Source of the DNA: Allopontixanthobacter confluentis | GTDB lineage: Bacteria; Pseudomonadota; Alphaproteobacteria; Sphingomonadales; Sphingomonadaceae | Length of the DNA stretch: 64,000 nucleotides | NCBI RefSeq assembly: GCF_009827615.1 | Contig: NZ_WTYU01000002.1 | Coordinates: 1,083,062 to 1,147,061, forward strand | Reading direction: 5' to 3' | Shown here: one piece after another, positions 44,234-53,722 of the stretch | Numbering within the stretch: position 1 is the first letter of the stretch | Layout of the letters: the number at the start of each line of letters is the position of its first letter | The notes under the pieces: generated by a model | Told to the model about the DNA's origin: nothing | Database searches by the model: none | The model's input: only the letters and a program-made list of their open reading frames with translations | Translations under genes and position numbers: made by a program

Positions 44234-44653
44234 ATGATCATTCGCCTGACCCCGCTCGCCCTGTTGTTCTGCGCCCCTGCAATGGCGCAGCATGACCCTG
44301 TGGTTACTCGCCCAATGGATAGCAGCCCTGTGGATACCGGGAATGGCCGCATCAGTCTGGAAACCAGAACCACGCTGCGCTGTTCTGCGGCTTTTGCGAT
44401 TGTGGCGCAAAGGCAGGCGCTGGGCGATGCCGCCGCACTTGGCTATCCGACGCTGGCCAAGCGGGGCCGCGAATTTTTTGTCCGCAGCAGCGCCTATGCC
44501 ATGGACACAGGCAGGCTGGACCGCGGCGCGGTGGCCGCTGCCTTGCAGGAAGAAGCGGCCATGCTGCTTGCGGCCGGGAATTCGGGCGACGATGCCCAGC
44601 TTGATGAAGTGATGCAGCCGTGCCTGTTGCTGCTCGAGGCATCCGGCATCTGA
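44234..44653 (+). CDS. Secreted hypothetical protein
   Basis: 139 residues. Signal peptide MIIRLTPLALLFCAPAMAQ. The mature part has two cysteines (TLRCSAAFA and VMQPCLLLL) that may form a disulfide, and is alanine-rich and helical. I do not recognise the family. ATG start preceded by ACGGGG. Confidence 0.65.
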   Translation: MIIRLTPLALLFCAPAMAQHDPVVTRPMDSSPVDTGNGRISLETRTTLRCSAAFAIVAQRQALGDAAALGYPTLAKRGREFFVRSSAYAMDTGRLDRGAVAAALQEEAAMLLAAGNSGDDAQLDEVMQPCLLLLEASGI

Positions 44654-44751
44654 TCTTTCAGCCTGATGTGCTGGGCTTATTGTTCAGCGAAGGGTCAGGC
44701 ATCTGGCCCCATCAGGGACGGCGTAACTTCCTGCATTTGCGAGGTTGATCA

Positions 44752-45216
44752 ATGCGTTTTCTGATAATTTCTGCTGCCGTGGCGGCAATTGCCATTCCGG
44801 CGTCTGCCCAGGCACAAGTGCACGCAGCGCCGCACAATTCCAGCGAACATGACATGGCCGGTGTTTCGAGCAAATTGGCAGAAAAGCTGGGCGATCCTGC
44901 GACCCAGAAAGCGCTGGCGCAATCGGTGCGGGTGATGGGCGAAATATTGCTGGATATGCCGCTGGCGCCGCTGGCTGATGCAGCGGCACGCATGGCGGGC
45001 GAGGATGGGGCGGATGTCGATCCGGACGCCACCTTGCGCAATTTGGCCGGCCCCGATGCTGCTGATATGCCGCAGCAGATCGAGGAAAAATTGCCCCAAA
45101 TGATGGGCGCTGCGTCTGCCATGGCAGGCAGCCTTGAAACCATGCTGCCGGTGCTGCGCCAGATGGCCGCGCAGGTGCAAAATGCCATGGCTGATGCTGC
45201 CCGCGCTGGCGACTAG
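44752..45216 (+). CDS. Secreted hypothetical helical protein
   Basis: 154 residues with a signal peptide (MRFLIISAAVAAIAIPASAQA). The mature protein is helical, rich in Ala and Met (AAARMAGEDGADV; MMGAASAMAGSLETMLPVL), with no cysteine and no catalytic motif. It is probably periplasmic. The family is unknown to me. Confidence 0.65.
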   Translation: MRFLIISAAVAAIAIPASAQAQVHAAPHNSSEHDMAGVSSKLAEKLGDPATQKALAQSVRVMGEILLDMPLAPLADAAARMAGEDGADVDPDATLRNLAGPDAADMPQQIEEKLPQMMGAASAMAGSLETMLPVLRQMAAQVQNAMADAARAGD

Positions 45217-45293
45217 GTATATTCCCACTGAAAACTCTGGTTTTGTGCCGGGTTTGGTGCGGGGAATAGTGGACGCTGGCGCCAGCTTGCGGC

Positions 45294-45977
45294 ATGACAA
45301 TGCCCATGTGGCGTCTCTATCAGTTTCCGCTTTGCCCGTTCAGCCGGAAGGTCCGCCTTTTGCTGAGCGAAAAGGGCGTTCCTTATGAATTATGGCGTGA
45401 AAACCCGTGGGATGCGGGCGATGAATTCTGGGCGCTGAACCCGGCTGGCCGTACGCCTGTGCTGCACGAGGCGGATAAGAACATCACCCTGTGCGACAGC
45501 CGGGCGATATGCGAATATTTCGAAGAAACCGTCGAAAAAATGCCGATGATCAACGGCACTGTTGCCAGTCGCGCGGAAATCCGCCGATTGGTGGCGCTGT
45601 TTGATGAAAACTTCTATTACGATGTGACTGGCCCGCTGCTGCACGAACGCATGAAAAAACGCCTCATCCTGCGTCAGCCGCCGGATTCCAAGGCATTGCG
45701 GCAGGCGATGAAGATGGCGCACGGCCATCTCGATTACATGGATTATCTGATCGACACGCGCCCCTGGCTGGCTGGTTCCACCATGAGCCTGGCCGATCTG
45801 ACCGCGGCGGCGCAGATATCGGTCGCGGATTATCTCGGCGGGATTGACTGGTCGGGGCATGAGCAGACGCGCGGCTGGTATTCGGTGTTCAAAAGCCGCC
45901 CCAGTTTCCGCCCGCTGCTGTCGGAGCGGATGGAAGTGATCCAGCCGCCCAGCCATTACGGGGAAATCGACGGCTAA
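45294..45977 (+). CDS. Glutathione S-transferase family protein
   Basis: 227 residues. Thioredoxin-like N-terminal domain with the CPFS motif (FPLCPFSRKVRLLLSEKG), the cis-proline region GRTPVLHEAD and SRAICEYFEE. It is followed by the helical C-terminal domain with STMSLADLTAAA. Cys at the CPxS position suggests a redox/omega- or beta-type role rather than classical conjugation. It is co-directional with msrB. Confidence 0.88.
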   Translation: MTMPMWRLYQFPLCPFSRKVRLLLSEKGVPYELWRENPWDAGDEFWALNPAGRTPVLHEADKNITLCDSRAICEYFEETVEKMPMINGTVASRAEIRRLVALFDENFYYDVTGPLLHERMKKRLILRQPPDSKALRQAMKMAHGHLDYMDYLIDTRPWLAGSTMSLADLTAAAQISVADYLGGIDWSGHEQTRGWYSVFKSRPSFRPLLSERMEVIQPPSHYGEIDG

Positions 45978-46039
45978 AACCTGGCGGCTAGAATTTGGCG
46001 CGCCAGACCCCATATTCGCTGCAAAGGAGTTCCCCCTGA

Positions 46040-46453
46040 ATGTCTGACAAGCTGAACCTGACCGATGCCGAATGGCGCGAGCGCCTGACGCCGGAACAAT
46101 ATCATGTCCTGCGCGAAGCAGGAACCGAACGGGCCTTCACCGGCGCGCTGGACACCAACAAGGCGGCGGGCGAATATCGCTGTGCGGCCTGCGGCGAATT
46201 GCTGTTTGAATCGGACGATAAATATAACAGCGGATCGGGCTGGCCCAGCTTCGTGGCCCCGGCGTCGGGCGCTGCAGTGGAAGAAGAACGCGACGTATCT
46301 GCCGGCATGATCCGTACAGAAGCGAAATGCGCGCGTTGCGAAAGCCACCTTGGCCATATCTTTCCCGATGGCCCCGGTCCTGAAGGTCTGCGGTACTGCA
46401 TCAACAGCGCGGCGCTGAATTTCGTGCCAGAGGACGCTGCCGACGAGGGCTGA
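46040..46453 (+). CDS. msrB: Peptide-methionine (R)-S-oxide reductase
   Basis: 137 residues. Zinc cysteines CAAC (48, 51) and CARC (97, 100), SGWPSF, HLGHIFPDGP and the catalytic RYCINSAAL (Cys120). It reduces methionine-R-sulfoxide. A GGAG ribosome-binding site precedes the ATG. Its partner MsrA is encoded at 60776-61309. Confidence 0.95.
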   Translation: MSDKLNLTDAEWRERLTPEQYHVLREAGTERAFTGALDTNKAAGEYRCAACGELLFESDDKYNSGSGWPSFVAPASGAAVEEERDVSAGMIRTEAKCARCESHLGHIFPDGPGPEGLRYCINSAALNFVPEDAADEG

Positions 46454-46563
46454 TGCCCGCGGCGGATTTTTGCCCGTTCACGCGCGGTTATAAGTGTCCT
46501 ATGCAGCGAACAGAGGATATCTGGTTCGCGCATCGCGCACTGTGAAAAGGTAAAGCGTAACCC

Positions 46564-48780
46564 ATGGCAAGGCGGGGAAGCCGGCGGACTGCCGGCAGGC
46601 GATCCAGCACGAAGGCGAAGCAGCAATCAGGTCTGGGACGCTGGATGAGGCGGCTGTTCATCTGGGGCGGCGTGCTTGCTTTGCTTGGCGCCCTGTTCCT
46701 TGGCCTTGCCATCGCCTTTGCCGCACAATCCCTGCCCAATTACAGCCAGCTCAAAGCCACGCAGAACGCACAAACCATTGTCGTGCGGGCGCGTGACGGC
46801 ACCAAAATTGCCGAACTTGGCCCCAGTTTCGGCAAATGGCTCGACAGCAGCGAAATCCCCGATGTCATGAAGGAAGCGATGGTCGCAGTCGAAGACCGCC
46901 GCTTCCGTTCGCATATCGGGGTGGATCCGCTGGGCCTCGCGCGGGCGGTATATGTCTGGGCGACGGGTGAAAAACGCTTCGGCGCGACCTCCACCATTAC
47001 CCAGCAGCTGGCGCGTAACGTCTTCCTCAATTCCAACCGCACGCTGGACCGCAAATTGCGCGAAGCGGTTTTGGCCATGGCGCTGGAATGGAAATTTTCC
47101 AAAGAGCAGATCCTCGAACTCTATCTCAACAAGGTCTATTTTGGCGGCGGTGCCTATGGCGTGGATAGCGCCAGCCGCAAGTTCTTCAGCCATCCCGCCA
47201 CCGAGCTGAGCACCGCGGAAGCGGCGATTATTGCGGGGTTGGTGAAAGCGCCATCGCGCTATTCCCCCACCGCCGATGTGCAGGCAGCAGTCAGCCGCGC
47301 CAATGTGGTGCTGCAATTGATGCGCCAGCAGGGCCGCATTTCCGCAGACGAGGCATCTGTGGATGTGTCAGCCGTCAAATTGCAGGAAGACAAGGCGCAG
47401 AATTCGGTGCGCTATTTTACCGATTGGGCATTGCCACAGCTGGATCTGCTGCTGCCCGAAACATTTGAACCGATCGAAGTGTGGACCACGATCGATGTCG
47501 GGATGCAGCGCGCCGGTACGGCCGCCATCAAGGCCAATACCCCCAAGGGCGCACAGGGCGCGCTGGTCAGTCTGGACCGTGATGGTGCAATTCTGGCGAT
47601 GGTGGGCGGCACGGATTATGTCACCAGCAGTTACAACCGCGCGACAGATGCGCTGCGCCAGCCCGGTTCTGCGTGGAAATTGTTTGTCTATCTGGCTGCA
47701 CTGGAATCAGGCTATACGCCGGGTGACACGGTGAAGGATGTGCCGGTCACGATTGATGGCTGGACCCCGCGTAATTCCAGCGGTTCCAACGCTGGTGAAA
47801 TCAATATGCGCACCGCTTTTGCCTATTCGATCAATACCGTGGCAGCGCAGCTGGGCAATGAAGTGGGCTTTGGTTCGGTCGCGTCCATGGCGCGCCGGTT
47901 CGGCATCACCACCCCCATTTCCACCTATCCTTCCATGGTGCTGGGCAGTTCCGAAGTGCGGGTGATCGACATGACCCGTGCCTTTGCCGCCGTGTCTGAA
48001 AAGGGGACTTCGGTAGAACCTTACGGCATTGTCAAAGTGACCGATTCTTCCGGCAACACGCTGTATGAACATGAAGCGGCGCGCAAGGTGCAGCTGGTGC
48101 CTGATTATGTGGCCGCGGGCATTACTGATCTGCTGCAGACAGCGGTCAATACCGGCACTGGCAAGGCAGCGCAGATTGGCCGGCCGGTAGCCGGCAAGAC
48201 CGGCACCACCAGTTCCAACAAGGATGGCTGGTTTGTCGGTTTTTCCAGCGGCGTAACCACGGGCGTATGGATGGGCCGGGACGATGCGAAGGCCGTGCCG
48301 GGCCTGCAGGGGGGGCGCGCACCGGCGCAGGCGTTTTCCGCCTTCATGCGGTATGCGGTACAGGACCGGCCGGTTGAACAGTTTGAAACCGAGCTTAAAC
48401 TTCCCGAATGGCAGCTTGAACCTGACGATGAATATTACTTCGGCGACCCGGATGATTATTATTACATCGACGATCAGGGCAATCTGATCGAACCCGGCAG
48501 GCAGCAGCCTGAACCGATGCCGTTTGCGGTGGAAGGCGAGGGTTTCCCGCAGGGCCAGCCACCGCAACAGGGCCCGGGCCAGTATCCGGGCCAGAACCAG
48601 GGCCAGACACCGCCTGCAGACGGGGCACCGCAGGCTGCCAGTGATGATTTCCTGAACCGCGCCACCGGCCAGAACCGCAATGCCGGCCAAACTCGCCCAC
48701 CGCCAGCGCAGCCAGTCAGGCGCGGGCCGCCAGCCCCGGTGCAGTTCCCGCCGCCCCGCCAGCAGCAACCGCCAAACTAG
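46564..48780 (+). CDS. Class A penicillin-binding protein 1A
   Basis: 738 residues. A cationic N-terminus is followed by one membrane segment (about 30-54). The glycosyltransferase (GT51) domain has VEDRRFRSHIGVD, the block GATSTITQQLARN and KEQILELYLNKVYFG. The transpeptidase has SAWK (SxxK), SIN (SxN) and KTGTT. The C-terminal ~110 residues are acidic then Pro/Gln-rich and disordered. It polymerises and cross-links peptidoglycan. Confidence 0.93.
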   Translation: MARRGSRRTAGRRSSTKAKQQSGLGRWMRRLFIWGGVLALLGALFLGLAIAFAAQSLPNYSQLKATQNAQTIVVRARDGTKIAELGPSFGKWLDSSEIPDVMKEAMVAVEDRRFRSHIGVDPLGLARAVYVWATGEKRFGATSTITQQLARNVFLNSNRTLDRKLREAVLAMALEWKFSKEQILELYLNKVYFGGGAYGVDSASRKFFSHPATELSTAEAAIIAGLVKAPSRYSPTADVQAAVSRANVVLQLMRQQGRISADEASVDVSAVKLQEDKAQNSVRYFTDWALPQLDLLLPETFEPIEVWTTIDVGMQRAGTAAIKANTPKGAQGALVSLDRDGAILAMVGGTDYVTSSYNRATDALRQPGSAWKLFVYLAALESGYTPGDTVKDVPVTIDGWTPRNSSGSNAGEINMRTAFAYSINTVAAQLGNEVGFGSVASMARRFGITTPISTYPSMVLGSSEVRVIDMTRAFAAVSEKGTSVEPYGIVKVTDSSGNTLYEHEAARKVQLVPDYVAAGITDLLQTAVNTGTGKAAQIGRPVAGKTGTTSSNKDGWFVGFSSGVTTGVWMGRDDAKAVPGLQGGRAPAQAFSAFMRYAVQDRPVEQFETELKLPEWQLEPDDEYYFGDPDDYYYIDDQGNLIEPGRQQPEPMPFAVEGEGFPQGQPPQQGPGQYPGQNQGQTPPADGAPQAASDDFLNRATGQNRNAGQTRPPPAQPVRRGPPAPVQFPPPRQQQPPN

Positions 48781-48830
48781 CGGCAGCAAGGCCGCCCGCT
48801 CTCGCAAGCGGGATAGTCACAGGGCAAAAG

Positions 48831-48868
48831 AAAAGGCCCCTTTCGCCAAGCAGCGAAAGGGGCCTTTT
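48831..48868. terminator. Bidirectional terminator between PBP1A and degP
   Basis: Perfect 16-bp arms AAAAGGCCCCTTTCGC / GCGAAAGGGGCCTTTT with a 6-base loop, T-rich on both strands, between two convergent genes. Confidence 0.9.
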
Positions 48869-48890
48869 GCTTGGGCATCATGGGCCCGCT

Positions 48891-50429
48891 TTACCGGATA
48901 CGAACCGCCACATAGGTGGCAGGACGGCCGCGCCGCTGAATGCGCAGCAGAACGGCTTCACGCCCGGCGCTTTTGGCTTCCTTGGCGACATCTTCCAACT
49001 GGCCGAGCGCGGAGACCGCCTTGTAATTGGCGGTCAGGATAATGTCGCCGCGCTGCAGACCCTTGCTGCCTGCGTCCGAATTGGGATCGACCGCAGCAAT
49101 GACCAGCCCCTTGGTATCTGCTGTCGCGCCAAGCTGGCCGGCGATTTGCGGGGTGAGTTCAATGACCTGCAGGCCCATCGACTGTTCGATGACGCCGCTG
49201 CTGCCGCTTTCGGGCATCGGCGCTTCGGCATCGGGGTCAAACATCTGCTGTTCGGCCAGTTGTTCCTCGGTCGGGCGTTTGCCCACTGTCACATTGACGG
49301 TGCGGCGTTCGCCATTGCGATAAAGCTGGATCGGGATGCGGGTGCCGGGGGTGATATTGGCCACTAGGAATGACAGCGACTGGCTTGAAGTGACAGGCTT
49401 GCTGTTCACTTCCACCACCACGTCACCAGCCTGAATGCCGGCAGCAGCCGCAGCAGCGCCCGGTTCCACTGCCTGGACGAATTCACCCCGGTTCTTGGGC
49501 AGGCCAAGCGAAGACGCCAGATCATCAGTCACTGGCTGAATCCGGACACCAAGATAGCCGCGTTCGATTTCACGGCCGGATTTCAGCTGTTCCACGATGG
49601 GCGCGGCAATTTCTGCTGGGATGGCAAAGCCGATGCCCACGCTGCCGCCCGATGGGGAGAAGATGGCATTGTTGATGCCGATCACATTGCCCTGCATATC
49701 GAACATCGGGCCGCCCGAATTGCCGCGGTTGATGCTGGCATCGGTCTGGATGTAGCGATCATATGCGCCCCCGCTGCCGGTGTTGCGATACACTGCCGAA
49801 ACGATGCCCTGCGTAACCGTTCCGCCAAGGCCAAAGGGATTGCCGATGGCAATGACCCAGTCGCCCACACGGGCGGTTTTGGAATCGCCGAACTTGACGA
49901 AAGGAAACGGGCTGCTGCGTTTGATTTTCAGCACCGCCAGATCCGAGGCAGCGTCATTACCGATCAATTCAGCCGGATATTCCGTGCCATCGGGCATGGT
50001 GACGGTGATTTCTTCCACCGTCCCGCGCCCGGTCGGGCTGACCACGTGATTATTGGTGACCACATAGCCATCAGCCGAAATGATGAACCCTGAACCCAGC
50101 GACTGCGCTTCGCGGGTTTGCGGCTGCTGTGGCTGGTTCTGGCCGCGCTGGCCAAATAATTCGGCAAACGGCGTGCCTGCAAAGGGATTGTTCTGCTGCG
50201 GCACTTCAACGCGCTGGCGGGTGGAAATATTGACCACGGCGGGTTGCAGCTGTTCTGTCAGATTGGCAAAACTTTCCGGCGCGCCCGCACGGGGCGAAAC
50301 GCCAACCATCCGGCTGTCATCGTTCTGTGCCACCTGCGCTCCGGCAGGGTACCCGGTTACCAGTGAAATTGCAGCGCCGCCAACCAGCAGCGCGGAAGTC
50401 AGTCCGTAAGCATATCGCACAGGTATCAT
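48891..50429 (-). CDS. degP: Do-family periplasmic serine protease (DegP/DegQ)
   Basis: 512 residues. N-terminal signal/anchor (YGLTSALLVGGAAISLVTGYPAGA), trypsin-like domain with the histidine in VTNNHVV, the aspartate in SDLAVLKI and the nucleophile GNSGGPMFD. Two PDZ domains follow (YLGVRIQPV...; the second after GLQRGDIIL). It is a chaperone-protease for envelope stress. A 15-bp tandem repeat lies just upstream of the start (50447-50476). Confidence 0.93.
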   Translation of the reverse strand: MIPVRYAYGLTSALLVGGAAISLVTGYPAGAQVAQNDDSRMVGVSPRAGAPESFANLTEQLQPAVVNISTRQRVEVPQQNNPFAGTPFAELFGQRGQNQPQQPQTREAQSLGSGFIISADGYVVTNNHVVSPTGRGTVEEITVTMPDGTEYPAELIGNDAASDLAVLKIKRSSPFPFVKFGDSKTARVGDWVIAIGNPFGLGGTVTQGIVSAVYRNTGSGGAYDRYIQTDASINRGNSGGPMFDMQGNVIGINNAIFSPSGGSVGIGFAIPAEIAAPIVEQLKSGREIERGYLGVRIQPVTDDLASSLGLPKNRGEFVQAVEPGAAAAAAGIQAGDVVVEVNSKPVTSSQSLSFLVANITPGTRIPIQLYRNGERRTVNVTVGKRPTEEQLAEQQMFDPDAEAPMPESGSSGVIEQSMGLQVIELTPQIAGQLGATADTKGLVIAAVDPNSDAGSKGLQRGDIILTANYKAVSALGQLEDVAKEAKSAGREAVLLRIQRRGRPATYVAVRIR

Positions 50430-50446
50430 ATCCTCTTCTTGGCTCT

Positions 50447-50476
50447 TTGATCAGATGCGTATTGATCAGATGCGTA
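50447..50476. repeat. 15-bp tandem repeat upstream of degP
   Basis: TTGATCAGATGCGTA occurs twice in perfect tandem, 18-47 bases upstream of the degP start codon, where a regulator site or promoter would be expected. Confidence 0.85.
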
Positions 50477-50608
50477 GCGCACCTGCATTTTTCAACTCAC
50501 CCCTGATGTTCTGCTGCCAATCAGCGCTGCGCCCCTGAACGCTGATTGAACAGCGCGTCTGGCGGGGCGCAGCTGTCGACGGGCTGCATTACCGTTCGAC
50601 AAACGGCA

Positions 50609-51460
50609 TTACCGGCTGCCGCGGAACTGGCGCAGATAATCATTGTCAGGTGACAGGATTATGCTGCTTTCGCCGCGCCCTTCGCCCTTGGCAAAGGTCT
50701 GGTCATAGCTTTGCATGGCGCGGTAGAAATCATAGAACTGCGGGTCCTTGCCGAAACTTGCCGCATACACACGGGCCGCTTCTGCATCGGCTTCTGCGCG
50801 GATGACGCGGGCATTACGTTCACCCTGCGCGCGAATGGTGCGGGCTTCACGCTCACGGTCTGTCTGCATCCGGCGGAACGCGGATTCCAGCGGGGTGCCA
50901 TCAGGAAGATCGGTGCGCTTGATCCGCACATCGATAACCTGCGCGCCATATTCGCGGGCCTGTACATCCAGTTTTTCGCGTATGGTGGCCATGGCCTGAC
51001 CGCGTTCGGCGGTCAGCATGTTGGAAAATGTGCGGCGCCCCAATTCCTGGCGCAGCACCGAATTCAGGATCGGCTCCAGCTGGGTGCGGACCCCTTCGGT
51101 GGTGCCAGCTGTTTCCACCATCAAAACAGGGTTGATGATGCGGAAGCGGGCATAGGCATCCACCAGCAGGCGCTGCTGATCGCTCGACAGCACCTGTTCC
51201 CGCTCCATATCGAGCGCGAGCACACGTTTGTCGACGAATTGCACCTGTTCCAGCAGCGGTATGCGCAATACCATGCCTGCGCCAGTATCGCCGTAGGCTG
51301 TGTCCGCCCGGAAACGGTTGATGACCCGCACAGGTTCACCCGTGCGCACCACAACTGCCTGCTGTTCTTCCGGCACGATCACCACACTCAGCATCAGCGC
51401 CACAAAGGCTGCCACCAGGGCAAGGATCGTAAGTTTGTGGTTTTCCCAGATATTTTCCAT
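50609..51460 (-). CDS. hflC: HflC, SPFH-domain protease regulator
   Basis: 283 residues. N-terminal membrane segment (ILALVAAFVALMLSVVIVP), a prohibitin/SPFH domain with EQQAVVVRTGEPVRV, LEPILNSVLRQELGRRTFS and a charged helical C-terminal half (ADAEAARVYAASFGKD). With HflK it forms the ring that encloses and modulates the FtsH protease. It starts three bases after hflK. Confidence 0.93.
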   Translation of the reverse strand: MENIWENHKLTILALVAAFVALMLSVVIVPEEQQAVVVRTGEPVRVINRFRADTAYGDTGAGMVLRIPLLEQVQFVDKRVLALDMEREQVLSSDQQRLLVDAYARFRIINPVLMVETAGTTEGVRTQLEPILNSVLRQELGRRTFSNMLTAERGQAMATIREKLDVQAREYGAQVIDVRIKRTDLPDGTPLESAFRRMQTDREREARTIRAQGERNARVIRAEADAEAARVYAASFGKDPQFYDFYRAMQSYDQTFAKGEGRGESSIILSPDNDYLRQFRGSR

Positions 51461-51463
51461 GGC

Positions 51464-52624
51464 TTACTGTCCTTCCGCCGGAGCAGGTGCGGGCGCCGCC
51501 CGTTTGCGGATTTCCGGCAGCGGCAGATAGGTTTGCACGCCGTTGGCTTCGACGATGGTCTTGTCCGTCTGGCTCAGAACGCGTTCCATGGTCTCGTAAT
51601 AAAGACGCCTGCGGGTCACTTCCGGGGCAAGGCGATATTGTTCATACACCTTGTCAAAAGCGATGGTTTCACCCTGCGCGCGTTCCAGAATCTGCTGCGC
51701 TGTACCGCGGGCTGTGTTCATGGCTGCATCCGCATCCTGTTCAGCCACCGTCACGTCCTTGAACGCCTCGTTCACTTCTGCAGGTGGGTCAGTTTTGGCA
51801 ATTTCAACGCCCTGCACGGCAATACCGGCGCGGTAGGCATCCAGAATGGCCTGCATCCGGCGGCGCACGCGTTCTTCGATTTCCGCGCGGCCTGCGCCTG
51901 AAAATGTCTCGTCCAGCGTGCGTTCCGCCACCGATGCGCGCATGGCAGCTTCTGCCACTTCGCGGATGGTTTCATCGGGCTGTGCCAGCTGGAATTTATA
52001 CTGCTTCAAATCCTTGATGTTCCACCGGATGAGGTAGGACAGATCGACAAGGTTCTGGTCGCCGGTCAGGATCAGCTTCTGTTCGCCCCCTTCGGGGATG
52101 CGTTCTGAACGGATCGTGCTGACCTGTTCCACATCCACTTGCTGGAAAGGCCAAGGCGCCGTCATGTTGGTGCCTGGTTCCAGCGTGCGGGAATATTTCC
52201 CGAATGTGGTGACAATGCCTTGTTCCTTGGGCTGCACAAAATGCACCGAGCTCATGGCAATCCAGCCAAGGATGGCGGCGCCGGCAATGATCGGCACCCA
52301 GCTTTTGCCGTTGGAACGGGGCGGCAGGTGGAAACCGGGGCCGCCGGGGCCACCGCCACCGCCACCGCGCCGCGGGCCTTCCGGTCCACGGTTCTTGAAA
52401 ATATCCTCGATCTTGGCGGAACGGCGCGCATCATCGCTGCCGGATGGAAGCCAGGGGTTGCGCGGACCTTCCGGTTTTCCACCAGATTTGTCGCCAGAAC
52501 CCGAAGGTTCAGCGCCGCCGCTGCCGGAATCTCCTCCGCCGCCATCGCCCTTGTTTGTGCCCCATGGGTTCTTGCCAGCCATGGCAAGCCCGATTGTGTT
52601 GGTTAAACCGCCCAAAATATCCAT
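51464..52624 (-). CDS. hflK: HflK, SPFH-domain protease regulator
   Basis: 386 residues. A Gly/Pro-rich cytoplasmic N-terminus (about 110 residues), a membrane segment (WVPIIAGAAILGWIAMSSV), then the SPFH domain with EQGIVTTFGKYSRTLEPG and IQ.. VEIAKTDPPAEVNEAF-type helix. It pairs with HflC. Divergent from mrp by 46 bases. Confidence 0.93.
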   Translation of the reverse strand: MDILGGLTNTIGLAMAGKNPWGTNKGDGGGGDSGSGGAEPSGSGDKSGGKPEGPRNPWLPSGSDDARRSAKIEDIFKNRGPEGPRRGGGGGGPGGPGFHLPPRSNGKSWVPIIAGAAILGWIAMSSVHFVQPKEQGIVTTFGKYSRTLEPGTNMTAPWPFQQVDVEQVSTIRSERIPEGGEQKLILTGDQNLVDLSYLIRWNIKDLKQYKFQLAQPDETIREVAEAAMRASVAERTLDETFSGAGRAEIEERVRRRMQAILDAYRAGIAVQGVEIAKTDPPAEVNEAFKDVTVAEQDADAAMNTARGTAQQILERAQGETIAFDKVYEQYRLAPEVTRRRLYYETMERVLSQTDKTIVEANGVQTYLPLPEIRKRAAPAPAPAEGQ

Positions 52625-52670
52625 GAAACCTTTATAGGGCCCCGCTGGCGGAAAAACAGGGGTTGCGCAT

Positions 52671-53720
52671 GTGAATTTGATGCTAGGGGCTTTGCCGATG
52701 GATCAAGATGGATTGAAAGCGCGGCTTCCCGGCTCTGTTGCTCACAGAGTTCAGTCAGCAAAATTGACAGGCGGCATTGCCACGCTGGTGGTCGGGGCTG
52801 ATGGCCTTGACGCTGCGGCAAGGCAGGCTCTGGAAGCTGCGATCAAGGATGTGATCGGCGGCGTGGAGGGCGTGTCCCAAGTGCGCGTTGCCATGATGGC
52901 AGACCGTGCGCCCGGCGCACCGCCCGCCACTGGCACGACTGCTGCGCCTGCTGTGAAAACTGAAAAAAAACCGCTCATCATCGCGGTGGGCTCGGGCAAG
53001 GGCGGCGTTGGCAAATCCACCCTGACGGCCAATCTGGCCGTGGCACTGATGCGCGCAGGGCGCAAGGTGGGCGTGGTCGATGCGGATATCTACGGCCCGT
53101 CCCAGCCGACCATTCTGGCCACCAAGGGCGAACGCCCGCAGGCCGAAGGGGACAAGCTGATTCCCATCGCCAGTCCGTTTGGCATCCCCATGCTGTCGAT
53201 GGGCCACCTGGTCGAACCGGGCAAGGCGATTGCCTGGCGTGGCCCAATGGCGGGTAATGCGCTGGGCCAGCTGATCGATGCGCGGTGGGGCGATGTGGAA
53301 GTTTTGCTGGTGGATCTGCCGCCGGGCACAGGCGATGTGCAATTGACCATGCTGCAACGCTATAAGCCCGCCGGCGCAGTCATTGTATCGACTCCGCAGG
53401 ACCTGGCGCTGATTGATGCGCAGCGCGCGGCCAACCTGTTTGACAGCGGCAAGGTGCCGATCATTGGTCTGGTGGAAAACATGGCCGGCTATGCATGCCC
53501 CCATTGCGGCGAAGTCAGCGATCCGTTCGGGCGCGGCGGGGTGGAAGCTGCGGCAGAAGCAACCGGCATACCGTTCATGGGCCGGATCCCGCTGGCGATT
53601 GAAATTCGCGAACAAAGCGATGCCGGGACGCCCACGGCCGCTGGCGAAGGGCCGCAGGCTGATGCCTTTGCCGCCATCGCCGCGCAATTGGCGCGCTGGC
53701 TGGACGCAAAGGCCGCCTGA
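52671..53720 (+). CDS. mrp: Mrp/ApbC-type Fe-S carrier ATPase
   Basis: 349 residues from a GTG at 52671; the ATG at 52698 is nearly as good, with AGGGG upstream of each. A short DUF59-like N-terminal domain is followed by a deviant Walker A GSGKGGVGKST (107-117), a Walker B LLVDLPPGTGD and the cluster-binding CxxC in YACPHCG. It delivers Fe-S clusters. It is followed by two bases then the molybdoenzyme gene. Confidence 0.92.
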   Translation: MNLMLGALPMDQDGLKARLPGSVAHRVQSAKLTGGIATLVVGADGLDAAARQALEAAIKDVIGGVEGVSQVRVAMMADRAPGAPPATGTTAAPAVKTEKKPLIIAVGSGKGGVGKSTLTANLAVALMRAGRKVGVVDADIYGPSQPTILATKGERPQAEGDKLIPIASPFGIPMLSMGHLVEPGKAIAWRGPMAGNALGQLIDARWGDVEVLLVDLPPGTGDVQLTMLQRYKPAGAVIVSTPQDLALIDAQRAANLFDSGKVPIIGLVENMAGYACPHCGEVSDPFGRGGVEAAAEATGIPFMGRIPLAIEIREQSDAGTPTAAGEGPQADAFAAIAAQLARWLDAKAA

Positions 53721-53722
53721 CG

